Notes: generated from the sequence alone by a model not told the origin. A DNA stretch of 64,000 nt from Luteibacter aegosomaticola (GCF_023078475.1 NZ_CP095741.1:2232001-2296000), one strand, 5' to 3'; shown: positions 47,237 to 64,000, counted from the stretch's first letter. Numbers and translations: made by a program.

Positions 47237-48333
47237 GCCTGCTCCTGCGGTCCCTGGGTCTCATGGGCCGCGGTGGGGTAGCTCATCAGCTGGGGAAGGG
47301 CCAGCATCGCCGCGAACCAGCCCGGGCCCATGTTCGCTTCCACCGGCAGGCGGTACAGCGAATAGCGGTTCTCGGACGGCTCGGGATTGGTCCCGCAGAC
47401 ATAGCTGCAGGCCAGCTGGAAGCCCGCCTTGCGCGTCGCGGCGATCACCGCTTCGTTGTAAGCGCGGTCGCCGCCCACGGGGTACGACATGAGGATCGCC
47501 GGGTTGCGCAGTTCGCGATCGAGCGTGCGCTTGGATTCCAGGATCTCGGCTTCCATTTCCTCCACCGGCAGGCGGGCCAGCATGCGGTGGTGCACGCCAT
47601 GCGAGCCGAACTCCAGGCCTGCCGCTTCCATCTCACGTGCCTGGTCCCACGTCATCGGCCGGCAATCGACCGGGCGGGCGCCTGCGGAAGGCATGTTCCA
47701 CTCCTGCTCCAGCCGCTCGGTCATGGCGCTCTGGCCGTGCGCGTCGAGCCATTTCATGCGCAGCAGCACGTTGCCTGCGATACGCCGGCGCAGCGAGCGC
47801 TCGGCAGGCAGCGCGATGTCGATGCCCAGCTCGGGCAGCACCAGGCGCGGCGCGCGCGTCATCAGGATCATATGGACCAGCCAGTCGTACAGATACGGCG
47901 TGCCGGTATCGATATGGCCGGTGGAAACGAAGAACGTGGCGGGCACGCCCACTTCATCGAGGATCGGCGCCGCGATGCGGTAGTTATCGTCGTAGCCGTC
48001 GTCGAAGGTCACGGCTACCGTATCCGGCGGCAGTGCTTCACCGGCGTCCAGCGCGGCCACGATATCGGTCAGGCGCATGGGCCGGAAATACTTCTTCAGG
48101 CGCCGCATCTGCTCGCGGAATTCGTCCGGCGGCGTGCTGATCAGCTCCATGTCGAACGGATAGGTTTCCGGGTCCGGCACCGGCATGACGCGGTGATAGG
48201 CAAGGATGCGCAGATCGCGCTGCAACCACGAGCGCACGCGTTGCAGCGAGTGCAGCAAGCCGCTGGAATAACACAACTCACCAAGCCGGCCACGAATGCC
48301 GGGAGCGCCACGTTGGTTCATATCGATCACCAT
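47224..48333 (-). CDS. Polysaccharide deacetylase family protein (XrtA-cluster-like)
   Basis: A 369-aa CE4-type protein. AVTFDDGYDDNY carries the catalytic Asp pair (Asp111, Asp112), ATFFVSTGHI follows, and EFGSHGVHHRML supplies the His motif; ILMSYPVGGDRAYNE and LYRLPVEANM close the domain. A 50-residue inset around 140-220 is longer than in minimal CE4 enzymes. No signal peptide. An ATG at 48321 is an alternative start; the one at 48333 overlaps the glycosyltransferase stop, which suits the operon. Confidence 0.88.
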   Translation of the reverse strand: MVIDMNQRGAPGIRGRLGELCYSSGLLHSLQRVRSWLQRDLRILAYHRVMPVPDPETYPFDMELISTPPDEFREQMRRLKKYFRPMRLTDIVAALDAGEALPPDTVAVTFDDGYDDNYRIAAPILDEVGVPATFFVSTGHIDTGTPYLYDWLVHMILMTRAPRLVLPELGIDIALPAERSLRRRIAGNVLLRMKWLDAHGQSAMTERLEQEWNMPSAGARPVDCRPMTWDQAREMEAAGLEFGSHGVHHRMLARLPVEEMEAEILESKRTLDRELRNPAILMSYPVGGDRAYNEAVIAATRKAGFQLACSYVCGTNPEPSENRYSLYRLPVEANMGPGWFAAMLALPQLMSYPTAAHETQGPQEQACSP

Positions 48334-49457
48334 AGGTGCAGCCTGCGGTTACGGGCGAAAGCAAGCAGGGCCTGCGCCGCGAAAAGGTTGAGGTAGAAGA
48401 ACGCTACGGCGATCCGCGCCGGCAGCCAGCTGCCGACACCGGGACGCAGGCGGGCCAGGCCCACCAACAACGCACCCGCGCCCAGGCCACAGAAGGCCAG
48501 GGCATACATCGGGTGACGGTTGAACAAAAAGCCCGTGCTAAGGAACAGCGCCACGATCAGCCAGGGTGCGAGTAGACGCAGCACTTTGTGGCTCATGAAA
48601 CAGAACCACAGCGGATTGCGGATGGGCGAAAGCAGCCAGGGGGCTAGCTGCAAAAGCTGGTAATTGCCGGCGAGCGTGCGGATCTTGCGGCGGCGCTCGG
48701 TTTCAGGTTCCTGCGAGGGCTGGTCCCACGCCATAGCGCGCGGCTCGAACACCACGCGCTTGCCCTGCGCGGCGACGCGCATGGGCACCATGACATCATC
48801 CAGCACGGTGCCGAGCGGCATCGGCGTGAACAGCGAGCGGCGCATCGCGTAGATCGCGCCGGTCACGCCGATCATCGAGCCTGCGGTGCTCTCCGCGTGG
48901 CGGATCATCTTCTCGTAGCGCCAGTAGAAATCCACGCCCTGGGCGAACCCCGTGCGAATGTTTTCCATGTGCAGTTCGCCGCTCACCGCGCCCACGGCAG
49001 GATCGGCCAGGTTGGCCACCAGCTCCTTCAGGGCCGCAGGTGAAAGCCGCTGGCGGACATCCGTCATCAGCAGCACTTCGCCGCGGGTGAGCGCGACGGC
49101 GTCGTTGACGCAGGCGGCCTTGCCGCGGCGGTTCGGGAAATCGAGCACGGTCAGCCGAGGGTCGGTGCTACGCCGGGCGACGGTCACCGTGTTGTCGTGG
49201 CAGCCATCGCAGGCGATCACGATATCGATGAGCTCGGCCGGGTAATCGAGGCCCTGCAGGTTGGCGAGCTTGGTACGGATGTGGCGCTCGCCGTCGTGCA
49301 CGGCCACCACGATGCTCACCGTCGGTAGCCACGCCTTGCGGGCCACCGGCCGCGGCCGCAGGCGCGCCCACAGCCAGATCAGCAGCGGGTAGCCCACGAA
49401 CACGTGGGCGAGTAGCAGCGCCGAGCCCCAGCAGGCCAACCAGACGATGTGTGTCAT
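48327..49457 (-). CDS. Membrane-bound glycosyltransferase family 2
   Basis: A 376-aa inner-membrane GT2. One N-terminal helix, then VSIVVAVHDGERHIRTKL, ACDGCHDNTVTVA and LLMTDVRQRLSP (DxD-equivalent), a GAIYAMRRSLF segment, and LDDVMVPMRV as the ED-type acceptor motif; QPSQEPETERRRKIR takes the place of QxxRW. Three C-terminal helices. Such proteins are processive or single-transfer enzymes adding sugars at the membrane. It follows the NRPS gene by only 28 bp, tying the NRPS and EPS genes into one transcript. Confidence 0.9.
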   Translation of the reverse strand: MTHIVWLACWGSALLLAHVFVGYPLLIWLWARLRPRPVARKAWLPTVSIVVAVHDGERHIRTKLANLQGLDYPAELIDIVIACDGCHDNTVTVARRSTDPRLTVLDFPNRRGKAACVNDAVALTRGEVLLMTDVRQRLSPAALKELVANLADPAVGAVSGELHMENIRTGFAQGVDFYWRYEKMIRHAESTAGSMIGVTGAIYAMRRSLFTPMPLGTVLDDVMVPMRVAAQGKRVVFEPRAMAWDQPSQEPETERRRKIRTLAGNYQLLQLAPWLLSPIRNPLWFCFMSHKVLRLLAPWLIVALFLSTGFLFNRHPMYALAFCGLGAGALLVGLARLRPGVGSWLPARIAVAFFYLNLFAAQALLAFARNRRLHLW

Positions 49458-49485
49458 GACGTCTCCCCCTTTGTCGACGTCGTGC

Positions 49486-55868
<6,383 letters not shown>

Positions 55869-55872
<4 letters not shown>

Positions 55873-58800
55873 GCGGTAACCCTCAGGTACTTGCCCGGCG
55901 CATCCGGGTTGGGAACGAACCACGCGGGCTGGCCATCCGGATCCTTGCCCAGCCGTGCCCCGGGTACGGGCGGCTGGTTCGGGTCGAGCGTGGCCGTGTC
56001 GCGGTGGCGCGGCAGGAATTCCGCTTCCTGCATTTCAAGGATGGATTCGCGGAACGCGCTCGCGATGGCTGCGAAGTCTTCCTCGCGATGCGCGGTGGTG
56101 AAGAAGCAGGGGAAGTTGTCCAGGATGTGGATGCCGCGGCTGCGCATCATCGCGAACAACAGGTCCTGCAACGGATGGTCTTCGGTGAACGTGGTCTTCC
56201 ACACCGAGGCGAAGTGAACGATCTTCACCGGCGCGCCTACGCTGGCGCAGAAGGCGTTGAGCTCTTCGGCCATGGCGGTGACCTTGGCGTTGAGCGTGGC
56301 CTGCAGGTCGGCACCGTGGTTCGTGAGGTGAGTGAGCACCGCATGCGCCGCGGCCAGGGCCAGCGGGTGGCGCACGAAGGTGCCGGCGAAGTAGGTGACG
56401 CCGACCGTCGGCACCGAGGCATCCCCGAAGCGCCAGTCGCCGCCATCCAGCGCATCCATGAAGCGCCGTTTGCCAGCGATGACGCCGATCGGGAAGCCTC
56501 CGCCGACGACCTTGCCGTACGAGGCCATGTCCGCATCGATGCCCAGCACATGCTGTGCGCCGCGCGGGTGGGAGCGGAAACCGGTGACCACTTCGTCGAA
56601 GATCAGCAGCGAACCGGCTTCTTCGGTAATGGCGCGCAGTTCCTGCAGGAATTCGATCGGCTGGAAATCAGGGCGGCGACTCTGCACCGGCTCGACCAGC
56701 ACCGCAGCGATCTCGTGCGCGCGCTCGCGGATGATCTGCAGCGATTCGGGCGTGCCGTAATCCAGCACCAGCACGTGTTCGGAGGTGTTGCGCAGGATGC
56801 CCGGTGCAGCCGGCACCGACTTCAGCTTCTTGGTGCCGCGCACGATCACTTCGTCGAAGATACCGTGGTACGAGCCGGTGAAGATCACCAGGGTGTCGCG
56901 GCCGGTGACGGTGCGTGCGACACGTACGCAGCCCATCACCGCTTCGGAGCCGGTGTTGCACAGGGCGGCGCGGTCGAAGCCGGTGAGGTCGCAGACCTGC
57001 TTCGCCACCGTGCCGGCGAGCGGGTGCTGCGGGCCGATCTCGTAGCCGGCGTCGAGCTGGTCGCGCACTGCATCGAGCACGAAGTCCGGCTGCCAGCCGA
57101 AGAGGTTCATGCCGAAGCCGTTGAGCGCATCGACATATTCGTTGCCGTCCAGGTCCCATACCTTCGGGCCCTTCGAGCGTTCCACCACGATCTGGTAGAT
57201 GATTTCCTTGAGCAACGGGCGGAAACCGTTGACCACGCGCGGGTCGGCCAGGTGGGCGCGGTGTTCGGTGGTGTAGGCCTTCGAAGCCTTGGTGCGCTCG
57301 ATGTAGCGGCGCATGAAGGCATCCAGGCGGGCGCGCTGGCGATTGCTGAGGTCGGTGCCGCCGGAGTGGATGCGGGCGATGGCGCCGAAGGCTTTTTTGA
57401 CGTCGTAGGTGGTGTGGGTTAGGGCGGCTTCTTCGGCGTCGGTGGGGGTTTGTGCGTTTTGTGTGGGGCTGGGGCGAAGGGCGTCGCCCACAGGGTGGGC
57501 TCCTACGGGTGCTGTCGGTGTGGGGGTGGAGATCACTGCCGGGGCGGCGGCGCCCGACAGCAACGCCAGCTGGTCCCGCATGATCTGCATCTGCTGCGCG
57601 ATCACATCCTGGATCAACCCACCACCGGCGGCGATAGGCGCCACCGGTGCCGCCGCCATGGCCGGCGCGGCGACAGGCGCCGGCGTGGCCACGGGTGCCG
57701 CCGGCGTGGTGTCCGCCGGCAGGAGACGATCGATATGCGCCGCGAGGCGCTCGAACGAGGAGCAACCATCCATCAACTCGCGGAAGGTGATCTTCAGCGC
57801 GTAGGTTTTCTGCAGCTGCAATGCCACCTGGGTCAGCGAAAGCGAATCCAGGCCCAGTTCCACGAAGTTGGCACCCGGGTCGATGTTGTCGAGTTCGGTG
57901 CCCGATACATCTTCGAACAGGGCGACCAGTTCACTCACGAGACGCTGCGGACGGGCGGAAGCGGCGGGCATCGGCATGGCCTCCAGGGCCTGAAGCAAGG
58001 TAGACAAGGGTTCAACGTAATCGCGTTCGCGCGCATCGAGCCGCGCGCTCTGTGTGGCATAGGTATCGGCATACGCACTCCCCACAAGGCTGCTATCCCC
58101 CCCTGTAGGAGCGTGCTTCGCACGCGATCCGCCGGTTTCACCGGCGGCCGGCTGCGAAAGAGGCAGCCCGGCAGCAATCGCCGTGACCGAAGCCGCAGGC
58201 CGGGCTTCCACCCAATGCCGCTTCCGTTCAAACGGATACGTCGGCAGGCGGACACGGCGGCGGTTGGCGCGGTGATCAAAAGCATCGACCTGCACGCCAA
58301 CACCCGCGGCCCATAGCGCACCGGCGGCATTCAGCAGCGCAGCACGCTCTTCGCCCGCGTTATCACCCAGCGAGGCGATGAACGTCCGGCCGCGCGCCTG
58401 CGCATGCTGCCGACCCAACTGGGTGAGGCTGCTGCGCGGACCCACTTCGACGAAGGCATGCGTGGCCTCATCCAGCGCATGCAGCAGCGCGGGGGAGAAG
58501 CGCACGGTGTCGCGCAGGTGGCGGGTCCAGTAGTCGGCCGAGAGGGCCTCGGCGTCGGTCAGCGGTGTGCCGGTCGCGGTAGAAATGATCGGCAGCCGCG
58601 GTGCATGGAGCGCGATGGCGCCGACCTCGGCGCGGAACGCGTCCAGAGCCGGATCCATCATCGCCGAATGGAACGCGTGTGAGGTATGCAGGAGCCGGCA
58701 GGCGACGCCATCGGCTTCCAGTACCGCCCGGAACGCATCGACATCAGCGTGCGTGCCCGAGGCCACCGTGGCGTTCGGAGCGTTCTCGGCCGCGAGAGAC

Positions 58801-61800
58801 AAAGCACCCGGGAGCCGCGCCCGCAGTTCGGCGGCGCCCAGGCGAACGGAAAGCATGGCGCCGGACGGCAGCGCCTGCATCAGGCGGCCGCGGCGTGCGA
58901 CAAGGCGGGCGGCATCCGCCAGCGACATCACACCGGCCAGGACCGCCGCAGTGAATTCGCCGACGCTATGGCCGATCATCGCCACCGGCTGCACGCCCAG
59001 GCTCATCCACAGGCGGGCGAGCGCGTATTCCAGTGCGAAGGTCGCAGGCTGGGTGAGGGCGGTCGCCTTGAGCGCTTCGGCGTCGTCATCGAACATCCGT
59101 TCACGCAGGTCGAAGCCGAGTTCATCACGCAGCGCGCAGGCCACCTCGTCGATCGCCGCGCGGAACACGGGTTCGGTGGCATGCAGTTCGCGGCCCATGC
59201 CGGCGTACTGCGAGCCCTGTCCCGGGAAGAGGAAGACCACGCCCGGTGCCGGGTTGCTCGATGTGTGGCAGATGGCAGCGGCGGCGATATCGCGCAGGCG
59301 CGCTTCGGCATCGGCGGCGGACACCGCGACGACATGCGTGCGCTGGCCGAAGGCCTTGCGGCCACGCGCCAGGGTGAACGCGGTATCGGCGAGGTTGCCG
59401 TCCGGGTGCGTAGTGAGGTGGTCGGCCAGACGCGCGGCAGCAGCAGCGAGGGCGGCCGGCGTGCGTGCGGAAAGGGTCAGCAGCTGCGGGCCCGTCGCGG
59501 CGTCCGAGGGCGTGCGTGCCGGGGCTTCCTCGAGGATCACGTGCGCATTGGTGCCGCCCACGCCAAACGAGCTCACACCCGCCAGCAACGGGCCGGCGCT
59601 CTGCCACGGCCGCAGCGTGTCGTTGACCACGAAGGGCGACGCGGCGAGGTTCAGGCGCGGGTTCGGTGCGGTGAAGTGCAGGGAGGGCGGCAAGCGGCGC
59701 TCGGCCATGGCCAGTGCGGTCTTGATCACGCCCGCCGCACCGGCCGCCATGACCAGGTGGCCCACGTTGCTCTTCAGCGAGCCGATGGCGCAGAAGCCGT
59801 TGTCGTTCGTGGTCTGGCGGAACGCCTGGGTGAGGCCTTCGATTTCGATGGGATCGCCAAGCGGCGTCGCGGTGCCGTGGGCTTCGATATACGAGATATC
59901 GCGCGCTTCGACACCGGCGTTATCCAGTGCCATGGTGATCACCGCGGCCTGGCCGGCGGCGTTCGGTGCGGTGAAGCTGGCCTTCACGGCGCCATCGTTG
60001 TTGATCGCGGCACCGCGGATCGTCGCGTAGATCGGATCGCCGTCGCGCAACGCATCGGAGAGGCGCTTGAGCAACACCACGGCCGCGCCGTCGCTGAACA
60101 CCGTGCCCTGCGCGTTCACGTCGAACGTGCGGGTATGGCCATCCGGCGACAGCATCGAGCCTTCCTGCGCGATGTAGCCGCTATTGGGCGGACAGGCGAT
60201 GGACGCACCGCCGGCCAGCGCCATGTTGCAACGGCCAGCGCGCAGCGCGTCGAATGCCTGGGCGATCGCCACCAGCGAGGTCGAGCAGGCGGTGTTCACG
60301 CTGATCGCCGGGCCGGTGAGGTTGAGCTTGTGCGCCACGCGGGTGGCGACGTAATCCTTCTCGTTGCCCAGCATCACCTGGAAGGCACCGAGCTTTTCAA
60401 TCAGGTCCGGGCGGCCGCTGATGTGCTTCTGGTAGTAGGTGGCGTTGTGCATGCCACCGAACACGCCCACCGGCACGTCCTGGCCATCAGGCACGTAACC
60501 GGCGCGCTCCATGCATTCCCAGCACAGCTCCATGAACAGGCGCTGCTGCGGATCGGTCAGTTCGGCCTCGCGCGGCGACATCCCGAAGAACGGCGCATCG
60601 AAATCACCGGCGTTATCGACGATGCCGCGGGCGAAGACATAGCCCGGGTCATCGCGGTCGCTGGCCGGTACCGCGGGGTCGAGTTCTTCCGGCGTGAAGA
60701 ACCGAATCGATTCACGGCCTTCGCACAGGTTGTCCCAGAACGCTTCCACATCCGGCGCACCCGGGAAGCGGCCGGCCATGGCGATGATCGCCACCGGTTC
60801 CCCGCCCGCCGGCGCGCCACTCGCCAGGCGTCCCGCCAACGCCTGCCGGGTAGCGCGCCCTTCAACCGTGGCCGCGATCGCGGCCGGGGTCGGGTCCGCG
60901 AAGAAGCCGACAAGGGTAGGGGTGGCGGAGAGCTCGGCATGGATGCGCGCCATCGCACGCGTCGCCAGCAACGAGTTACCGCCCAGGTCAAAGAAGTTGT
61001 CTTCGCGGCCGACGCGTTCCACGCCGAGGGTTTCCGCGAAGACGGTGCAAAGGGCAAGCTCGGTGGCACCCCGCGGTGCCACATACGGCGCCGCCAGCTC
61101 CGGCCGGGCACGGTCCGGCGCAGGCAACGCCTTGCGATCCAGCTTGCCATTCGCATTGATGGGCAACGCCTCCATCCGCAGCCAGGCGGTAGGCACCATG
61201 TACTCAGGCAGCGCGGAGGCCAACGCATCCCTGTAGGAGCGCGCTTGCGCGCGATCCCCCGCACCGTCAACCGGCACGTAATAAGCCACCAACCGCTTAT
61301 CCCCAGGCACATCCTCCCGCGCAATCACCGCAGCAGCAGCAACCCCCGGAAGCGCCCGCAACGCAAACTCAACCTCACCCGTCTCAATCCGATACCCACG
61401 AATCTTCACCTGCCCATCCACGCGGCCGATAAAGGCGAGATTCCCATCCGGAAGAAAACGCACGAGATCACCCGTGCGATACAACGTGCCGTGCTCGGAA
61501 GCGACAAACCGCTCCGCCGTCAGCTCCGGGCGGTTGAGGTAACCACGAGCCACGCCCGTACCACCGATATAAAGTTCGCCGATCTCACCTTCAGCGACAG
61601 GCTGGCGGTTCTCGTCCCACACATGCAGGGAGGTCTCACCGATGGGCATGCCAATGGGAATAGAGCCGGTATCAGCGGGAAGCTCATGCGGAATCGTGTA
61701 CGTGGTGGTGAACGTCGTGCACTCGGTGGGGCCATAGCCGTTCATCAGGGTGGTGGCCGGCAACGCCGCGAGCGCCTTGCGCACGTGCGGTACGGAAAGC

Positions 61801-62627
61801 GCCTCACCACCGGTCAGGATGCAACGCAGACCCGCCAGCTTCGTCGCGTCATCATCGACGATGGCATTGAACAGCGCAGCCGTCAGCCACGCGACCTCGG
61901 CGCCATGTTTCTCCACCGTACGGGCAATCCCGCAACCGGTCGGCACGCGCTCCTGGTAAACCACGCAGGTACCGCCATTCAACAGCGGCCCAAAAATCTC
62001 CAGCGTCGACGCATCAAACCCCAGCGGCGCCGCATGCAAAACCTTAGGCGCATCAAAATCGATGTAATCCGACTTCAGCACCAGGCGAAGAATCGACTTA
62101 TGCCGAATCTCCACGCCCTTGGGCGTCCCCGTAGACCCCGAGGTATACATCGCATAAGCAAGATCGTCGGCGGCGCCGTTGTAGGAGCGCGCTTGCGCGC
62201 GATGGGAGCCCGGCTCGGCCGAAAACTCCCCCATCCCAAACACCGGAACCTCAACCTCCCCAACGGCGCCAGGCTCATCCGCCACCACAGCAGCCACATC
62301 CGCATCCCGCAACGCAAACCCCACGCGCTCCTTCGGCCAGCTCCCATCAATCGGCAAATAAGCCGCACCCGCCTTCAACACACCAAACACGGCCACAAGT
62401 GCCAGCGCCGAACGTTCCATCAGCAGCGCAACATACGAACCCGGTTCCACCCCAGCCGCGACCAGCCCATCGGCAACCGCATCACTACGCGCATCAAGCT
62501 CGGCATACGTCAGCGTCAGATCATCCGAAGCAATCGCGACCCGCTCCGGATACTCGGCCACCATGAGCGCAAAGCGCCCCTGCACCGTGGCATCCCGCGC
62601 GCTATCAAGGAGAAACCCGTCATTCAT
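55869..62627 (-). CDS. Hybrid NRPS/PKS with aminotransferase domain, A-T-KS-AT-ACP-AMT
   Basis: A 2252-aa megasynthase. Domains: adenylation ([10 protein letters not shown] near 162, [20 protein letters not shown] near 399, NGKLDRKAL near 493), carrier (LGGNSLL, Ser about 551), ketosynthase (active Cys about 781 in [18 protein letters not shown] near 914; KSNVGH near 952), acyltransferase (GHSVGEF, Ser about 1221; HAFH motif predicts malonyl-CoA), carrier (LGLDSLS, Ser about 1595), Ala/Pro linker, and class III aminotransferase (about 1710-2180, [21 protein letters not shown] Lys about 2039 in YGKVVGGG). This order resembles MycA/ItuA-type beta-amino acid modules. No ketoreductase or release domain. 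Palindromic repeats are encoded in frame at four places. First large gene of the reverse operon. Confidence 0.95.
57481..57506. repeat. Half REP-like element inside the megasynthase gene
   Basis: The 26 bases ending cagggtgggctcctac match the right arm of the 89-106 bp elements seen at 519, 652, 2170 and 13093. They are read in frame as [11 protein letters not shown] in the Ala/Pro/Thr-rich linker between the second carrier and the aminotransferase domain. Confidence 0.75.
58105..58128. repeat. Variant second-type palindrome inside the megasynthase gene
   Basis: gtaggagcgtgcttcgcacg is a compensated variant of the gtaggagcgcgc unit with its arms changed together (gcgtgc/gcacgc). It is translated as SRAKHAPTG in the linker after the acyltransferase domain. 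Confidence 0.75.
61233..61255. repeat. Second-type palindrome inside the adenylation domain (copy 1)
   Basis: A 23-bp exact unit beginning gtaggagcgcgcttgcgcgc, read on the coding strand as DRAQARSY at about residues 458-465, between the VAYYVP strand and the ALPEYMVP motif. The same peptide occurs in copy 2. Confidence 0.85.
62181..62203. repeat. Second-type palindrome inside the adenylation domain (copy 2)
   Basis: Identical 23-bp unit, in the same orientation and reading frame, giving HRAQARSY at about residues 142-149, shortly before the ATP-binding loop [10 protein letters not shown]. Both copies therefore add the same basic octapeptide-like loop to the domain. Confidence 0.85.
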
Positions 62628-62772
62628 CGCCGTGCCCCGTGCTAACGACCGGGCGGCAGGGCGGCATAGGCCGAATGGCCAGGGGGGCGAAAACAGCACC
62701 GGCCACAAAGGCCAGCACGCCTTCCGGAACCCCCTGAGCCTTCACGCCCTGCATCATCCCATCCGCCTTCAT
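62620..62772 (-). CDS. Possible small leader protein ahead of the megasynthase
   Basis: A 50-codon frame with ATG at 62772 preceded by AAGGGGG (a better ribosome site than that of the megasynthase) and ending 8 bp inside the megasynthase start, so translational coupling is possible. The product ([18 protein letters not shown], then a hydrophobic [14 protein letters not shown]) has one potential membrane segment. It is not an MbtH-like protein. Whether it is expressed is uncertain. Confidence 0.4.
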   Translation of the reverse strand: MKADGMMQGVKAQGVPEGVLAFVAGAVFAPLAIRPMPPCRPVVSTGHGDE

Positions 62773-62913
62773 GTGATCCCCCTTGGCCTGGCGCCGGGCT
62801 GGAAGCACCGGCGCTCATGGGATCATTTATAGACTTCGAGTGAAGGCGGGCCTATACAACCAGCGCGCTAGCCGGGGGTGGGCGTTTGGCCGATGGCGCG
62901 GTCCATTCGCAAG

Positions 62914-62943
62914 AAAAGCCCCGCCAGTGGTGGCGGGGCTTTT
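62914..62943. terminator. Rho-independent terminator (bidirectional)
   Basis: aaaagccccgcc and ggcggggctttt are perfect arms around agtggt, with an A-run on one side and T-run on the other. It lies 78 bp downstream of the right-edge Ig-like protein gene, on the same strand, and upstream of the megasynthase operon, so it separates the two reverse transcripts. The remaining 62773-63020 sequence shows no gene and must hold the megasynthase operon promoter. Confidence 0.85.
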
Positions 62944-63020
62944 CGAGGTGATTATGTTAAGACCTGACCTGCGATCTGTCGCTCATGACGCTTCGATGTG
63001 ATCGGGTGCATCGTGTTCTT

Positions 63021-64000
63021 TCATTCGGCTTTGATGCTGAAGTTGTCAACCCCGAGTCCATAGTGCGGCGAGGAACTGGAGATCGTAATTGAGCCGATGA
63101 AGCCACTTGCGATCCGATAGGTGATCCACTCCTTAGTCGCGAGAGGGTACATAGTCTTCACCACCACACCTGCGGTATTGCGGAATGTGTAGCTCAGAGA
63201 CTTATCCTGCGTGGAGGTCGCGCTCGAGCCGAAGCGAACTTCCTTCACGGGGCGTTTGAAGTCCACTCGTGCGATCGCCCCAGGCGGCACGAAAAAGTGT
63301 CGACCCGTTAACTGCGGCGCGAAGTTCTCTCCCACCATCGCGATACCTGCGGTTCCGACTGCGGAAGATATCGTAGTAATTGACAGTAGACCGTTAGACG
63401 TTGTCAGGGTCTTCCCGGGGGGGAGTTTTCCCAAGCGTAAATCATCAAGATCCGCAACGTTTGGGTCTTCAACGATCACGGTGTAGGTCTTTCTTGCAGC
63501 TGGGACACTGGAGTCGGACGCCGTGACAATGGTGGTTCCAGGATTTTTTCCGGTGACCTTTCCCGTCGCGTCAACCGTAACGATCGCGCCAGGACTCGCT
63601 ACAAACGCGTACGGTGGGCGACCACCACTGGGTTTCCGTATCTCGCTGCCGCCTACCTGGAGGGTCATCGTCAAGGGGTCGATGTAGAACGCTTCGGACA
63701 CGACGACCGGATAGGTGCCCGTTTTCGCTGGATCGGACGAATCGCTCACCGTGATGACAGCCGAGTCGGCTTTGATCGCCGTGACCTTGCCGTTGCTGTC
63801 CACCGTGGCGACGGCGGCCTTGCTGGAGCGGTAGGTGTACGGCGTGCGTCCGCCGGTAGGCTTACGGGTGGCGCTGGAGCCCTTGGTTAGAGCCATCTCG
63901 CTGGGATCGATCCTGAAGTCTGCCACATGCGACACGGTGTAAGTGGTCTGCGGGAAGAGCACGGCGTGCGATTTATCTGTGGACTTGTCGAAGGTCACCC
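63021..64000 (-). CDS. Ig-like (Big_2-type) repeat protein, 5'-truncated by window edge
   Basis: The reading frame is open to the right edge, so only the C-terminal ~325 residues are visible. Two near-identical ~80-residue repeats (KPTGGRTPYTYRSSKAAVAT...GKVTAIKADSAVITVSDSS and KPSGGRPPYAFVAS...GKVTGKNPGTTIVTASDSS) match the single Big_2-like domain of the protein at 30479-32500. The C-terminal ~130 residues form a beta-sandwich-like module (VRFGSSATST, FIGSITISSSS, VDNFSIKAE) that corresponds to the end of the protein at 28776-30404. It is followed by a strong terminator. Surface adhesin or matrix protein is a plausible but unproven role. Confidence 0.8.
   Translation of the reverse strand, partial: VTFDKSTDKSHAVLFPQTTYTVSHVADFRIDPSEMALTKGSSATRKPTGGRTPYTYRSSKAAVATVDSNGKVTAIKADSAVITVSDSSDPAKTGTYPVVVSEAFYIDPLTMTLQVGGSEIRKPSGGRPPYAFVASPGAIVTVDATGKVTGKNPGTTIVTASDSSVPAARKTYTVIVEDPNVADLDDLRLGKLPPGKTLTTSNGLLSITTISSAVGTAGIAMVGENFAPQLTGRHFFVPPGAIARVDFKRPVKEVRFGSSATSTQDKSLSYTFRNTAGVVVKTMYPLATKEWITYRIASGFIGSITISSSSPHYGLGVDNFSIKAE

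Noticed and set aside
58686..62645. Very long open frame (1319 codons) antisense to the megasynthase
   Set aside because: Arg/His-rich translation, no domain, and exact antisense of conserved A/KS/AT domains; a high-GC shadow.
62620..62772. MbtH-like NRPS accessory protein
   Set aside because: The product lacks the conserved Trp residues and the typical NxExQxSxWP motif.

Overview
The window reads as a piece of a high-GC gammaproteobacterial chromosome, most likely Xanthomonadales/Rhodanobacteraceae (Luteibacter- or Dyella-like). That placement is an inference from gene content, a short (614 aa) FeoB, and abundant short palindromic REP-like repeats beginning gtaggagcccacc or gtaggagcgcgc. 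No rRNA, tRNA, CRISPR array, transposase or phage gene was recognised.

Left part (1-17.3 kb) is mostly core genome: end of a glutathione peroxidase, PBP4-type dacB, a methylglutaconyl-CoA hydratase-like gene, feoAB with a Cys-rich third gene, a three-gene glycosyltransferase/epimerase operon, a phospholipase D/cardiolipin synthase, ispG, an aldo/keto reductase, small secreted proteins, a CPA1 antiporter, a BamE-like lipoprotein, an orphan MbcA/ParS-type antitoxin-like protein and a YdcF protein. REP-like repeats sit between genes and once inside the signal-peptide region of dacB.

From 17.4 kb on, nearly everything looks like cell-surface assembly. A forward operon (17434-28766) encodes a Wza/GumB-type export lipoprotein, a Wzz-type chain-length protein, a BY-kinase-like protein with a degenerate P-loop, an outer-membrane beta-barrel, two alpha/beta hydrolases of the exosortase-A-associated type, GalE, a secreted lyase-like protein, a Wzx flippase and an Acetyltransf_6/FemAB-like protein. 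A reverse operon (62627 down to 39317, about 23 kb, genes overlapping or under 30 bp apart) starts with a 2252-aa A-T-KS-AT-ACP-aminotransferase hybrid and a 2128-aa C-A-T-C-A*-T NRPS, and runs directly into polysaccharide genes: glycosyltransferases, deacetylases, a PaaK/CapK-like ligase and a Wzy/O-antigen-ligase protein. No exosortase, initiating phosphoglycosyltransferase or thioesterase is visible.

Between the two operons (28.8-39.3 kb) lies a lower-GC island. It holds five paralogous, signal-less beta-rich modular proteins and one type Va autotransporter. A sixth related protein with Ig-like (Big_2-type) repeats starts at the right edge.

The most unusual observations are: a beta-amino-acid-forming PKS/NRPS line co-transcribed with polysaccharide genes; palindromic repeats that are translated in frame inside that megasynthase and inside dacB; and the uncharacterised modular family next to the autotransporter.
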